A stretch of 64,000 nucleotides of DNA from Streptomyces sp. Root1304 (GTDB taxonomy: Bacteria; Actinomycetota; Actinomycetes; Streptomycetales; Streptomycetaceae). Below are positions 16,286 to 25,952 of this stretch, piece after piece. The number at the start of each line of letters is the position of its first letter. Positions within the stretch are counted from its first letter, which is position 1. The stretch spans positions 268,750-332,749 of the forward strand of contig NZ_LMEP01000025.1 in the NCBI RefSeq assembly GCF_001426405.1. The letters are read 5' to 3'. The notes under the pieces are model-generated. The model did no database searches and was not told the origin of the DNA. It was given only the letters and a program-made list of their open reading frames with translations. Both the position numbers and the translations under genes were made by a program.

Positions 16286-17384
16286 CGAGACCGCGCACCG
16301 TGTGGACCCCGGCCACCAGCCAGGCCGTGAGGAGCAGGGCGTACAGGAAGACCGCGAGCCAGCTGAAGACGGCGAGTCCGGTGTGCTGGGCGAGCCCCTC
16401 GGCGCCGGTCACACAGGTGCCGATGGGGAAGGTGAACGCCCAGAAGGTCATCGCGAAGCCCATGCCCTGGCGGCGGGCCCGCAGCACCATCGCCCCGGCG
16501 AGCGCCAGCCACAGCAGCGCGAAGCCCATGACGGGCACGCCGTAGAGGACGGCGAAGGAGGCGAAGCCGTGCGCGTACGGGGCGGGCAGCACGCCCGGGG
16601 CCACGTCGGCGAACTTGTTCGCGGCGGTCGTCGACTGGCCGAGCGGGCCGAGGACCAGGAAGAGCGTGGGGGTGAGCGCGAGCGGCAGCGGACCGGCGGT
16701 CACCAGCCGTCCGAACACCAGGGGCAGCATGACCAGGGTCGCGAGCAGGCTGACGCCGAACATCGCCCAGCAGGCGATGAGCAGGGTCTGCTGGGCCTGC
16801 CCGGCCGGCAGATGGGGCACGAGCAGGGGGCCGAGGGCGGCGGAGACCATGGGCGCGACGACCGGCAGCAGCCACACCGGGGAGGCGCCCTCGATCCGGT
16901 GGTGCACCACCATCAGGTACGGGACGACCACCGCGGCGGCGAGGCCGACCACCGTGCCGACGGTGAACAGGACGGTGTCGAGCGCCACGGCCGCGGGCAG
17001 CCCGATCCAGTCGCGGCCGACGATCATCGCGCCGCCGCCGACGGCGAGCAGCGCCATCGACAGACAGCCGTAGAACGGCGCCATCCCGGGGTCGAGGAGG
17101 TGGGCGCGGGCCTGGTCGCGGTGGCGGATCCAGTGCGTGGCACGGGCGGCGAGCAGGGCGAGCAGCATCGCGAGGGAGAGCGTCCAGACGGCGGCGCAGG
17201 CGGTACGGAGAGCGGGACCGGCGGAGGGGAGGCCGGCGCCGGCGTTGGCCACGATGGCCGTGCCCATCACGGAGGCGTACCAGTTCGGCCCGAGGTGACG
17301 GACGGAACGGGTGGGTGAGGCGACCGGCCGGGGCCGGTGGGCTCGGGCGGGGAGGGCGGGACGGGGAAGTGCGGGGCTTGCCAT
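16212..17384 (-). CDS. TDT family transporter (tellurite-resistance/dicarboxylate, SLAC1-like)
   Basis: The 390-residue membrane protein has about ten helices and the TDT/SLAC1 features LGPNWYASVMGTAIVANAG near residue 33 and FAMTFWAFTFPIGTCVTG near residue 325. The family includes TehA, Mae1 and sulfite or dicarboxylate exporters that carry anions. A proline- and arginine-rich cytoplasmic N-terminus precedes helix one. ATG 17384 was chosen. It is divergent from a LysR gene with a T-N11-A dyad between them, a standard arrangement for LysR-controlled transporters. The 3' end overlaps the convergent metal-receptor gene. Confidence 0.87.
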   Translation of the reverse strand: MASPALPRPALPARAHRPRPVASPTRSVRHLGPNWYASVMGTAIVANAGAGLPSAGPALRTACAAVWTLSLAMLLALLAARATHWIRHRDQARAHLLDPGMAPFYGCLSMALLAVGGGAMIVGRDWIGLPAAVALDTVLFTVGTVVGLAAAVVVPYLMVVHHRIEGASPVWLLPVVAPMVSAALGPLLVPHLPAGQAQQTLLIACWAMFGVSLLATLVMLPLVFGRLVTAGPLPLALTPTLFLVLGPLGQSTTAANKFADVAPGVLPAPYAHGFASFAVLYGVPVMGFALLWLALAGAMVLRARRQGMGFAMTFWAFTFPIGTCVTGAEGLAQHTGLAVFSWLAVFLYALLLTAWLVAGVHTVRGLVSGALLAGPAPAPAEPRRATARTT

Positions 17385-17440
17385 GACTCCACCGTCGTCC
17401 TCTTCCACGGCCCCCACCAGGGATCTTGCGGCTATGACGC

Positions 17441-17457
17441 CATAAGCTGGCTTTATG
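17441..17457. promoter_or_regulatory. LysR-type T-N11-A dyad overlapping the LysR start codon
   Basis: CATAAGCTGGCTTTATG has CATAA/TTATG arms and fits the LysR T-N11-A pattern (T at 17443, A at 17455). The ATG at the end of the dyad is the LysR start codon itself. The site lies 57 bp upstream of the divergent transporter start. Confidence 0.5.
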
Positions 17458-18582
17458 AGCAGGAGCTGGGAGACGCGGGGCAACGGGAAGCACGGAGACG
17501 CGGCGGACGGCGGCGGGGCCCCCGGCGGCGGGGCGCCGACCGTTGGGGCCTTCGGCGGCGGTGCACCGGCCGAGGGTGCCCAGGGGGCCGCCGAGCCGCG
17601 TCGCGGCGGGTCCGGCGCCCAGGTCGTCCGGGGCTCGCGGGCCGGTGAGGCGTACGGCGGCGAGGTCAGGGCGCAGCTCCACCACCGGGTTCCCGACCTC
17701 GGCGCCCTCGAACTGCTCCTCGCCGTGGCCCGGCACGGCAGCCTCGGCGCCGCCGCCCGCGAGGTCGGCATCACCCAGCCCGCCGCCAGCAGCCGCATCC
17801 GCTCGATGGAACGACAGCTCGGTGTGGCCCTCGTCGACCGTTCGCCCCGGGGTTCACGGCTGACCGACGCGGGCGCGCTCGTCACGGACTGGGCGCGCCG
17901 GATCGTCGAGGCCGCGGAGGCCTTCGACGCGGGCGCCCAGGCCCTGCGCGGGCGGCGGGACTCCCGGCTGCGGGTGGCCGCGTCCATGACGATCGCCGAG
18001 TACCTGTTGCCGGGGTGGCTGATCGCGCTGCGCGCCGAGCGCCCCGACACGGCCGTGTCGCTCCAGGCGGGCAACTCCGCGGTGGTCGCGGAACGGCTCC
18101 TCGGGAACGAGGCGGACATCGGCTTCGTGGAGGGCCTCGCCGTGCCCGAGGGCCTCGACGGCGTGGTCGTCGCCCACGACCGGCTCGCGGTCGTCGCCGC
18201 CCCCTCGCACCCCTGGGCCCGTCGCCGGGGCCCGGTGGACCCGGCGGAGCTGGCCGCGACCCCGCTGGTCCTGCGGGAACGCGGCTCGGGCACCCGGCAG
18301 GTCCTGGACGCGGCGCTGTCCGCCCACGGCGGTCTCGCGCAGCCGCTCCTCGAACTCGCCTCCACCACGGCGGTGAAGGCCGCCGCCGTCAGCGGGGCCG
18401 GACCGGCGGTCCTCAGCGAACTGGCCATCGCCGAGGAACTGGCCTCGCGGCGGCTGGTCGCCATCCCGGTGGAAGGGGTACTGCTCCGCCGCGACCTGCG
18501 GGCCGTCTGGCCGACCGGCCACCGTCCCACGGGCCCGGCCCGCGACCTCCTCTCCCTGACCCGCGCACGGCCGGCTGGGTGA
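17455..18582 (+). CDS. LysR family transcriptional regulator with glycine-rich N-terminal extension
   Basis: The LysR core (VPDLGALELLLAVARHGSLGAAAREVGITQPAASSRIRSMERQL) begins only at about residue 80. It is preceded by a low-complexity Gly/Ala/Pro segment not normally found in this family. The effector domain follows (SMTIAEYLLPGWL, EADIGFVEGL, GSGTRQVLDAALSA). No other ATG, GTG or TTG suitable for a shorter protein was found between 17455 and the HTH, so the long form is the best supported. The start overlaps a palindrome, implying a leaderless or nearly leaderless transcript. It probably controls the divergent TDT transporter. Confidence 0.86.
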   Translation: MSRSWETRGNGKHGDAADGGGAPGGGAPTVGAFGGGAPAEGAQGAAEPRRGGSGAQVVRGSRAGEAYGGEVRAQLHHRVPDLGALELLLAVARHGSLGAAAREVGITQPAASSRIRSMERQLGVALVDRSPRGSRLTDAGALVTDWARRIVEAAEAFDAGAQALRGRRDSRLRVAASMTIAEYLLPGWLIALRAERPDTAVSLQAGNSAVVAERLLGNEADIGFVEGLAVPEGLDGVVVAHDRLAVVAAPSHPWARRRGPVDPAELAATPLVLRERGSGTRQVLDAALSAHGGLAQPLLELASTTAVKAAAVSGAGPAVLSELAIAEELASRRLVAIPVEGVLLRRDLRAVWPTGHRPTGPARDLLSLTRARPAG

Positions 18583-18640
18583 GGGGCTGAGGGGCCGCTC
18601 GGCGGGCCCGCACCGACACCGGAGCGGCGGTCGGGCGTCA

Positions 18641-18666
18641 CGGAGCGGCGGGGGGCCGCCGCTCCG
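18641..18666. terminator. Bidirectional terminator between LysR and amidohydrolase genes
   Basis: CGGAGCGGCGG (18641-18651) pairs with CCGCCGCTCCG (18656-18666) around a GGGG loop. The genes on both sides end here. Confidence 0.75.
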
Positions 18667-18671
18667 GAGGT

Positions 18672-20300
18672 TCAGACGCCCGTCGCCCGGTGGGTGATCC
18701 GGCCGTCCAGGACCGTGAGCAGGACCGGGAGGTCCGGCAGGTCCGTCGCCGCCGTGGTGAGCGGGTCGCCCGCGAAGACCGCGAGGTCCGCGCGGAACCC
18801 CGGGGCGATCCGCCCCGCCTCGTGCTCCTCGCCCGCCGCGTACGCCGGTGCCGTCGTCATGCCCCGCAGCGCCTCCAGCGCCGTCAGCGCCTGCTCGGGG
18901 CCGTGCGGCGCCCGGCCGAGGTCCCGGCTCGGGCGCCGGTGCCGGGCCCCGGCCATCACGCCGAGCGGCGGGAACGGCGCGATCGGCCAGTCCGAACCGA
19001 GGACCACGGTCGCCCCCGAGTCCGCCAGGTCGCGGCAGCGCCACGCCCGCCCGGCGCGCTCCTCGCCGAGCCGGCGCGACCAGTTGTCGCTGTGGTCGGC
19101 GCGGGTGAAGTCGCAGCAGTGGGTGGGCTGCATGGACGCGAGGACGCCCAGCTCGGCGAAGCGGCGCAGGGTGTCGCCCGGCACGGTCTCGATGTGCTCG
19201 ACCCGGTGCCGGACCTCGCTGCCGCCGGTGGCCCCGGCCTTCTCGACGGAGTCGAGCACGTGCCGGACGGCCGCGTCCCCGATGGCGTGCGTCGCGGTCG
19301 CGACCCCCGCCCGGTGCAGCTCCCCGATGATGTGGGTGTACGCCGCCGGGTCCGGCCAGAACGCGTGCGTGGACTCGCCGTGGCAGTCGGGGCGCTCCAG
19401 CCACGCGGTGCCGTTGTCGATGGTCCCGTCCATGAAGAGCTTGACGCCCGCGACCCGCCACAGCGCCCCGCCCGTGCCCTGCTGCGCGATCAGGTCCCGT
19501 ACGCCCTCCGCGTCCGTGCCGGGCTGGCACCAGGGCGCCACCCGGAGCCGCAGCGCCAGCTCGCCGGCCGCGTCGAGCTCGCCGTACAGCGCGAGGCTCT
19601 CGCCGTTGGCGTCCATGGCGTGACCGCCGGTGAGACCGGACGCGGCCATGGACCGCAGCGCCGCCGCCAGGCGCTCCCGGCTCTCCTCGGCGGTGGGGCG
19701 GGGGGCGACCCGCTCGACCAGCTCGCAGGCGGCGTCCTCCTGGAGGAGTCCCGTCGGGCGCCCGTCGGCGTCGCAGACGACCTCGGCGGAGGCCTGGTCG
19801 AAGGTGCGGGGGCCGTCGACCCCGGCGAGTTCGAGCGCCCGGCGGCTGGCGAGCGCCGAGTGGGCGTCGAAGAGCAGCAGGAAGGCCGGGACGCCGTCGA
19901 GGACGGTGTCGAAGGGGGCGATGCCGACGGGCCGGCCGCCGAAGACGTTCGGGTCCAGACCCCAGGCGAAGAGCCAGTCGCCCCGGCCGAGGGTCCGCAC
20001 CTCCCGGTCGAGGGCCTCCCGTACGTCGTCGAGGTCGGCGCAGTACGACAGGTCGAGCCCGTGGGTCAGTTCGGCGCCGGACACCGGGTGGAGGTGTCCG
20101 TCGACCAGACCGGGGGTGACCACGGCGCCCTTGAGGTCGACGACCGTGGTGGCGGGCCCGGCGAGCGCGCGGATCTCACGGTCGTCACCCAGGGCGGCGA
20201 TCCGGCCGTCGTCGGAGACGGCGAGGGCCGTCTCCGGCAGGAACGTCCCCGTGCCGGGGTCGAGCAGACGGGCGGAGAGCAGGACGAGTCGGGTGCGCAC
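18672..20300 (-). CDS. YtcJ-like metal-dependent amidohydrolase
   Basis: The 542-residue enzyme belongs to the amidohydrolase_3 (YtcJ) family. It has the first metal motif in VTPGLVDGHLHPVSG (HxH), HAIGDAAV near residue 330, RVEHIETV, and the Asp of VLGSDWPIAPF late in the barrel. An N-terminal beta-sandwich and C-terminal GFRADLAVF strand complete the composite fold. It is cytoplasmic, with no signal peptide. The substrate is unknown; relatives hydrolyse N-substituted amides, formamides or hydantoin-like compounds. The start is GTG 20300 with GGAG six bases upstream. It lies downstream of the TetR gene on the same strand, 260 bp apart. Confidence 0.88.
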   Translation of the reverse strand: MRTRLVLLSARLLDPGTGTFLPETALAVSDDGRIAALGDDREIRALAGPATTVVDLKGAVVTPGLVDGHLHPVSGAELTHGLDLSYCADLDDVREALDREVRTLGRGDWLFAWGLDPNVFGGRPVGIAPFDTVLDGVPAFLLLFDAHSALASRRALELAGVDGPRTFDQASAEVVCDADGRPTGLLQEDAACELVERVAPRPTAEESRERLAAALRSMAASGLTGGHAMDANGESLALYGELDAAGELALRLRVAPWCQPGTDAEGVRDLIAQQGTGGALWRVAGVKLFMDGTIDNGTAWLERPDCHGESTHAFWPDPAAYTHIIGELHRAGVATATHAIGDAAVRHVLDSVEKAGATGGSEVRHRVEHIETVPGDTLRRFAELGVLASMQPTHCCDFTRADHSDNWSRRLGEERAGRAWRCRDLADSGATVVLGSDWPIAPFPPLGVMAGARHRRPSRDLGRAPHGPEQALTALEALRGMTTAPAYAAGEEHEAGRIAPGFRADLAVFAGDPLTTAATDLPDLPVLLTVLDGRITHRATGV

Positions 20301-20480
20301 GGTGGCTCCAGGGGGAGGACGGGGAGAGAGGCCGTCGGGCCTCGACGAAGAGGGAAGGGTCAGGGGACCGGGGGAGGGGCGGGCTCGGCCGTCGGTGTCA
20401 TGCCGAGCGGGAGGCGCCGGCCGGCGGCGGCGGTGTCAGGCCGGTCGGGGCGGTTGGGCCCGTTGGACCGGTGGTGCTGT

Positions 20481-20568
20481 CACGCCGCTCACGCCGCTCA
20501 CGCCGCTCACGCCGCTCACGCCGCTCACGCCGCTCACGCCGCTCACGCCGCTCACGCCGCTCACGCCG
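20481..20568. repeat. 9-bp minisatellite, about 9.8 copies
   Basis: CACGCCGCT is repeated nine times without error from 20481 to 20561, plus a partial unit to 20568. Read on the minus strand it is (GCGGCGTGA)n, and the TetR stop codon at 20561-20563 is the TGA of the first unit. Every following unit keeps TGA in the same frame. The remainder of 20301-20480 is G-rich and shows no gene. Confidence 0.95.
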
Positions 20569-21199
20569 GCGCCACGCCCGTCAGCGCCCCGTGCGCCAGC
20601 CCGAGTTCGCGTTCCGCGGTGGTGAGCGGCAGCCGTGTCACCGCCTCGGGGCGGTTGCTCCGGTCGGTGTTGGCGTGGGCGCCGAGGCCGTCGAGGACCA
20701 CCAGGATCTGGATGGCCGTGGCGCGCGGGTCGTCCGTGCGGAACTCGCCGCGCTCGACGCCCTCGCGGATCAGCTGCTCCAGGCGGTCGTCGGAGGCGAG
20801 CTCCTGCTCGGCCACCCGGTCGCGCAGGACGGGCCGGTACCGGCTGAGGTGCCGGGCGTTGATCCAGAGCCGGCTGATGTCGTCGTACGCCTCGCCGGCG
20901 GAGAGGGCGAAGTAGCGTGCGAGGTACTGCGTGGGCGTCCCGTGCGGCCGGTCGGCGGGGAGCAGGGAGTCGAGCTCGCCGGTGGCGGCGACGCTGAACG
21001 CCTCGCCCACCAGATCCTCCGCCGAGGGGAAGTAGTGGCTGATCAGACCGGGCCGGACGGAGAGCTCGTCGGCGATCCGCCGCAGGGTGACGCACTCGAG
21101 CCCCTCGGTGAGGGCGACGCGTGCGGCGGTCTCCACGATCTCGGCCCGCCGGGCTTCGGGGGTTTTCCGAATTCTCTTGCGCTGGACGCTTGACGGCAT
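20561..21199 (-). CDS. TetR family transcriptional regulator
   Basis: The 212-residue protein has a TetR HTH at residues about 12-58 (RRAEIVETAARVALTEGLECVTLRRIADELSVRPGLISHYFPS) and a helical ligand domain with EFRTDDPRATAIQILVVLDGLGAHA. RPGLISHYF in place of the common KATLYHYF resembles the BetI-like branch. Start ATG 21199 is the first family-like Met; the ribosome-binding site is poor. It is divergent from an NCS1 permease with a TATTG-N10-CAATA dyad between the genes, so it probably represses that permease. Its stop codon lies inside the 9-bp minisatellite. Confidence 0.88.
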   Translation of the reverse strand: MPSSVQRKRIRKTPEARRAEIVETAARVALTEGLECVTLRRIADELSVRPGLISHYFPSAEDLVGEAFSVAATGELDSLLPADRPHGTPTQYLARYFALSAGEAYDDISRLWINARHLSRYRPVLRDRVAEQELASDDRLEQLIREGVERGEFRTDDPRATAIQILVVLDGLGAHANTDRSNRPEAVTRLPLTTAERELGLAHGALTGVAPA

Positions 21200-21210
21200 A
21201 CCGGCGATGC

Positions 21211-21230
21211 TATTGAGTGTGCGACCAATA
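21211..21230. promoter_or_regulatory. Possible TetR operator between TetR and NCS1 permease genes
   Basis: TATTG (21211-21215) and CAATA (21226-21230) form an inverted repeat with a 10-bp spacer in the 69-bp divergent gap. Arms are short, so support is modest. Confidence 0.35.
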
Positions 21231-21268
21231 AGCAACCAGGTGGGCACCACACGCATCCGGAGGGCCGC

Positions 21269-22723
21269 ATGGCTTCCACGATCCCCGATCCGCTCCCACG
21301 CTCCCAGGGAGCGGCGGTCGACCCGCCGGCCTCCGACCGGCCCGGCCGCATCGAGGCCCACGGCATCGACCACATCCCCGATTCCGAGCGCCACGGACAC
21401 CCCCGTGAGCTCTTCTCGGTCTGGGCCGCGGCGAACGTCAACTACCTCAGCCTCGTCATCGGCGGCGCCCTCGTCCTGATGGGCCTGACCCTCTGGCAGG
21501 CCCTCGCGGTGACCGTCGTCGGCAACCTCTTCTGGCTGCTCACGGGGCTCCTCGCCACCTCGGGGCCGGCGGCCGGCGCGCCCAGCGAGGTGATCACCCG
21601 GGCCGTCTACGGCGTCATCGGCAACCGCGTGAACAACGCGGTCGGCGGCTGGCTCGTCTCCGTCTGCTACTTCGCCCTCAACCTGGCCGCGGCGGCGACC
21701 GCCGCCTTCGCGCTGGTCGAGAGGGCGGGCATGACCGCCACCACCCCGGTGAAGGTCGCGGTCATCGTGATCATCGCCGCCCTCACACTGGTCATCAGCG
21801 TCTACGGGCACGGCCTGATCATCAAGCTCTACCTGCCGATCACCCTGGTCCTGGCCGGGGCGTTCACCGTCGTCGCGTTCGCCGTCCTGCGGCACGCCGA
21901 CTTCTCGTACGCCCCCGCCGCGCGGGTCAGCGGCGTCGACCTGTGGGCCCTGCTGCTCGCGGGCACCACGATGATCGCCTCGGGTCCGCTCTCGTACACG
22001 ACGAGCGCGGACTTCTCCCGCTACCTGCCGCGCACGGCCTCGAAGAAGGCGGTCATCGGCTGGACCGCGCTCGGCGCCTTCGTGCCCAGCATCGTCGTCG
22101 GCTCGCTGGGTGCCTTCGCGGCCACCGCCGTGGACATGACCGACCCGCAGACCGCGCTCCAGGAGATCCTGCCCGGCTGGTTCGTCCCGGTCTTCCTGCT
22201 CGCGCTGGTCCTCGGCACGATCGCCATCAACGCCCTGACCGCGTACAGCGCCGGACTCGCGCTCCAGGCCGTCGGCCTGCGCGTCCGACGCTCCGTCAGC
22301 GTCCTCCTCGACGGGGCCGTCGCCATCGCCCTCACCCTGTACGGGCTGCTGGTCTCCAACTTCCTGGACACCGTGAGCAACGCGCTGCAGGTGATCACCG
22401 TCCTGATCGGCCCCCTGATGGCGATCTACGCCACCGACGTCCTGCTGCGGCGCTGCCGTTACGACGGCGTCGCGCTCTCGGACGAGACGCCCGGAGGCCC
22501 GTTCTGGTACACCGCCGGCGTCAACCTGGCCGGCGCGACCGCCCTGGTCGTCGGCGTCACCTCCGCCGCGCTCTGCGTCAACACCGTCTACACCGGCCCG
22601 GTCGCCGCCGCCCTCGGCGGCATCGACCTCTCCCTCCCGGTCGGCATGGGCGTCTCCGCCGTCCTCTACGCCCTCCTGATGCGCGACGAGCGCACGGTGC
22701 TCGCCGCCCGCGCGGCCGTCTGA
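21269..22723 (+). CDS. NCS1 family permease (purine/cytosine/allantoin-type)
   Basis: The 484-residue transporter has about twelve membrane helices. Family features are the cytoplasmic N-terminus before FSVWAAANVNYLSLVIGGALVLMGLTLWQA, GAPSEVITRAVYGVIGNRVN and YTTSADFSRYLP. These define NCS1 nucleobase-cation symporters, which import cytosine, purines, allantoin or hydantoins with H+ or Na+. ATG 21269 is accepted. The neighbouring amidohydrolase could act on a cyclic amide brought in by this permease, but that link is only inferred from proximity. A TetR gene is divergent, 69 bp away. Confidence 0.88.
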   Translation: MASTIPDPLPRSQGAAVDPPASDRPGRIEAHGIDHIPDSERHGHPRELFSVWAAANVNYLSLVIGGALVLMGLTLWQALAVTVVGNLFWLLTGLLATSGPAAGAPSEVITRAVYGVIGNRVNNAVGGWLVSVCYFALNLAAAATAAFALVERAGMTATTPVKVAVIVIIAALTLVISVYGHGLIIKLYLPITLVLAGAFTVVAFAVLRHADFSYAPAARVSGVDLWALLLAGTTMIASGPLSYTTSADFSRYLPRTASKKAVIGWTALGAFVPSIVVGSLGAFAATAVDMTDPQTALQEILPGWFVPVFLLALVLGTIAINALTAYSAGLALQAVGLRVRRSVSVLLDGAVAIALTLYGLLVSNFLDTVSNALQVITVLIGPLMAIYATDVLLRRCRYDGVALSDETPGGPFWYTAGVNLAGATALVVGVTSAALCVNTVYTGPVAAALGGIDLSLPVGMGVSAVLYALLMRDERTVLAARAAV

Positions 22724-22766
22724 GCGGGCGGAAGCCGCGTACGCACGCGCGCGTACGCACCAGCCG

Positions 22767-23480
22767 TCAGGCGCGCCCCACCGCGCCCGACGTCACCGAC
22801 GAGGTCGCCGCCGCCTCGACCAGGCCCCGCATCACCCGCAGGTCCTCGCCCATCTCGGGATGCCACTGGACGCCGAGGACCCAGGCCGGGGCCGCCAGTT
22901 CCACCGCCTCCACCGTGCCGTCCTCCGCGTGCGCCGAGGGCGCGAGTCCCGCGCCCAGCCGGTCCACCGCCTGGTGGTGATAGGTCGGGACCTCGGCGAG
23001 TTCCGGGACCAGGGAGGCGTACCGGGTGCCCGGCACCGGCTTCACCGCGTGCCGGCCGATCACCCCGACCGCCTCCACGTGCCCCTCCAGGTGCTGGACC
23101 AGCGTCCCGCCCAGGGCCACGTTCAGGAGCTGCATCCCCCGGCAGATGCCGAGCAGCGGGGTCCCCGAGGCGAGGGCCGCCTCGATCAGGGCCAGCTCCC
23201 AGGAGTCCCGCTCCCTGGCAGGCGGGCCGGTACGGGGGTCGGGCTCGGCCCCGTACCGTACGGGCTCGACGTCCGCCCCGCCCGCGACGACCAGCCCGTC
23301 GAGCCGGGCCACCGTCGCCGCCGCGGCCTCCGGACCGTCCGGCGGCAGCATCACCGCGATCCCCCCGCTCTCCTGCACGAGCCGCGGATACGGGGCGGGC
23401 AGCAGCGCGGCCCGCATCTCCCACACCCCCCAACGGGCCTGGTCCAGGTAGGTGGTCACGCCGATGAGCGGCTTGGTCAC
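22767..23480 (-). CDS. puuD: Gamma-glutamyl-gamma-aminobutyrate hydrolase-like class I glutamine amidotransferase
   Basis: The 237-residue hydrolase has the nucleophile elbow GICRGMQLLNVALGG (Cys near residue 115) and the His-Glu pair in VLGVQWHPEM near residue 210, the full catalytic set of class I amidotransferase-like PuuD enzymes. In the putrescine pathway PuuD cleaves gamma-glutamyl-GABA. Here the neighbours point to gamma-glutamyl-glycine or a related gamma-glutamyl amide as substrate. GTG 23480 has GGAGG seven bases upstream. It lies 34 bp downstream of the ethanolamine-type permease gene on the same strand and is probably in one operon with it. Confidence 0.85.
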   Translation of the reverse strand: MTKPLIGVTTYLDQARWGVWEMRAALLPAPYPRLVQESGGIAVMLPPDGPEAAAATVARLDGLVVAGGADVEPVRYGAEPDPRTGPPARERDSWELALIEAALASGTPLLGICRGMQLLNVALGGTLVQHLEGHVEAVGVIGRHAVKPVPGTRYASLVPELAEVPTYHHQAVDRLGAGLAPSAHAEDGTVEAVELAAPAWVLGVQWHPEMGEDLRVMRGLVEAAATSSVTSGAVGRA

Positions 23481-23514
23481 GGGAGTTCCTCCAGGGGTGC
23501 GGAGCGTCGGGGGA

Positions 23515-24948
<1,434 letters not shown>

Positions 24949-24970
24949 GGCAGCGTCAGCTCCCCGCAGT

Positions 24971-24997
24971 GGACCCAATGGATTGGTCCCATACCTT
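24971..24997. promoter_or_regulatory. Operator-like dyads upstream of the permease gene
   Basis: GGACCCAAT and ATTGGTCC are inverted around GG (24971-24989, one unpaired base), and GGT-CCCAT-ACC (24985-24995) overlaps. GntR/FadR proteins bind GGT...ACC-type sites. The element is 23-49 bp upstream of the permease ATG and resembles the dyad in front of the GlnA-like gene (25899-25918): both contain ACCTTTGC, in inverted orientation. Confidence 0.45.
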
Positions 24998-25050
24998 TGC
25001 GGTGGCCGACGGGGGAGCGCAACCCCCGTGCGTTACTTTCGGGTTACGCG

Positions 25051-25133
25051 CCCGAATCCGGCTCCACGCGCGCGTACGCCCGGAACCCGGCTCCACGCGC
25101 GCGTGCGCCCGCATCCCGGTCCGCGCGCGTTCC
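25051..25133. repeat. Three degenerate 26-29 bp tandem repeats
   Basis: Units at 25051-25078, 25079-25107 and 25108-25133 share the pattern CCCG-A-CCGG-TCC-CGCGCGCGT. They fill the 3' side of the FadR-type gene (stop at 25134). A related GCGCGTACGC motif occurs after the NCS1 gene near 22737-22758. Confidence 0.7.
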
Positions 25134-25862
25134 TCAGGTCAGGAAGCCCCGCAGCAGCGCCGCCGTGCCCGAGCAGTGCTCCCGCATCACCTCGCGCGCC
25201 GCGTCCGCGTCCCCGTCGAGCACCGCGTCGACCAGGGCGGTGTGCTGGTGCTGGGAGTGCTCCAGATTGCGTACGAGGAGGGGGATGCAGTCGAGCAGGT
25301 CGTTCACGGTCGCCCGTACGGCCGCGTACTGCGCGGTCAGCGTCGGCGAGCCGGAGAGCTCGGCGAGCGTGAGGTGGAGCAGGGTGTCCTGGCGGCGGTA
25401 ATCGGCCAGCGGGGCGTCATGGGTCGCCGCCACGGCGGCCCGCAGCCGCTCGGCGCCCGCCCCGTCGAGACCGTGGGCCGCGCAGAGTCCCGCCGCGCCC
25501 ACCTCCAGGACCTCACGGAAGCGCAGGGTGTCCTCCATGTCGACCGAGGCGATCCGGCGGCGCAGCTCGGCCTCGTCGGCCGTCTGGACGCGGGGCAGCA
25601 CGAACGTGCCGCCGTACCGGCCGCGCCGGCTCTCCACGAGCCCCTGCTCCTGGAGGACCTTCAGCGCCTCGCGCAGGGTGACCCGGCTGATCCCCATCCG
25701 GTCGGCCAGCTCCCGTTCGGCGGGCAGTCGCTCCCCGCCGGGCACCAGTCCGAGCCGTACGACCTGGAGGATCTGCTCCAGGGCCTCCTCGAAGCCGTTG
25801 CCCGCCCGCACCGGCCGCAGCACGGGCGTCAGCCGGTCCGCCGATTCACTCGTACTGGCCAC
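25134..25862 (-). CDS. FadR/GntR family transcriptional regulator
   Basis: The 242-residue protein has a GntR winged helix (PGGERLPAERELADRMGISRVTLREALKVLQEQGLVESRRGRYGGTFV) at residues about 40-90 and an FCD-type helical ligand domain. Metal-ligand candidates are D and H in YRRQDTLLHLTLAELSG and HSQHQHTALVDAVLDGD. GTG 25862 is preferred over TTG 25895 because GGGAAGGGG precedes it. It lies between the permease operon and the divergent GlnA-like operon, so it likely coordinates both. This matches the arrangement of ethanolamine or polyamine utilisation loci in Streptomyces. Confidence 0.86.
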   Translation of the reverse strand: MASTSESADRLTPVLRPVRAGNGFEEALEQILQVVRLGLVPGGERLPAERELADRMGISRVTLREALKVLQEQGLVESRRGRYGGTFVLPRVQTADEAELRRRIASVDMEDTLRFREVLEVGAAGLCAAHGLDGAGAERLRAAVAATHDAPLADYRRQDTLLHLTLAELSGSPTLTAQYAAVRATVNDLLDCIPLLVRNLEHSQHQHTALVDAVLDGDADAAREVMREHCSGTAALLRGFLT

Positions 25863-25898
25863 GTTCTCGTTTCCCCTTCCCGAGGACCTTCCCAAGCA

Positions 25899-25918
25899 AA
25901 GGTCTTCCGCAATACCTT
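25899..25918. promoter_or_regulatory. Operator-like dyad between FadR-type and GlnA-like genes
   Basis: AAGGT (25899-25903) and ACCTT (25914-25918) form an inverted repeat with a 10-bp spacer, 34 bp upstream of the GlnA-like GTG and 36 bp upstream of the regulator GTG. Confidence 0.45.
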
Positions 25919-25952
25919 ATGGCTTCCGGCAGGCCGAAGGAGGAGCAATCCC

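Noticed and set aside
20481..20568. Possible CRISPR array
   Set aside because: Units are contiguous 9-mers without spacers and no cas genes occur in the window, so it is a minisatellite.
24969..25952. Long plus-strand extension upstream of the GlnA-like gene
   Set aside because: It lies antisense to the FadR-type gene and through tandem repeats; the strong AAGGAGGAG site fixes the start at 25953.
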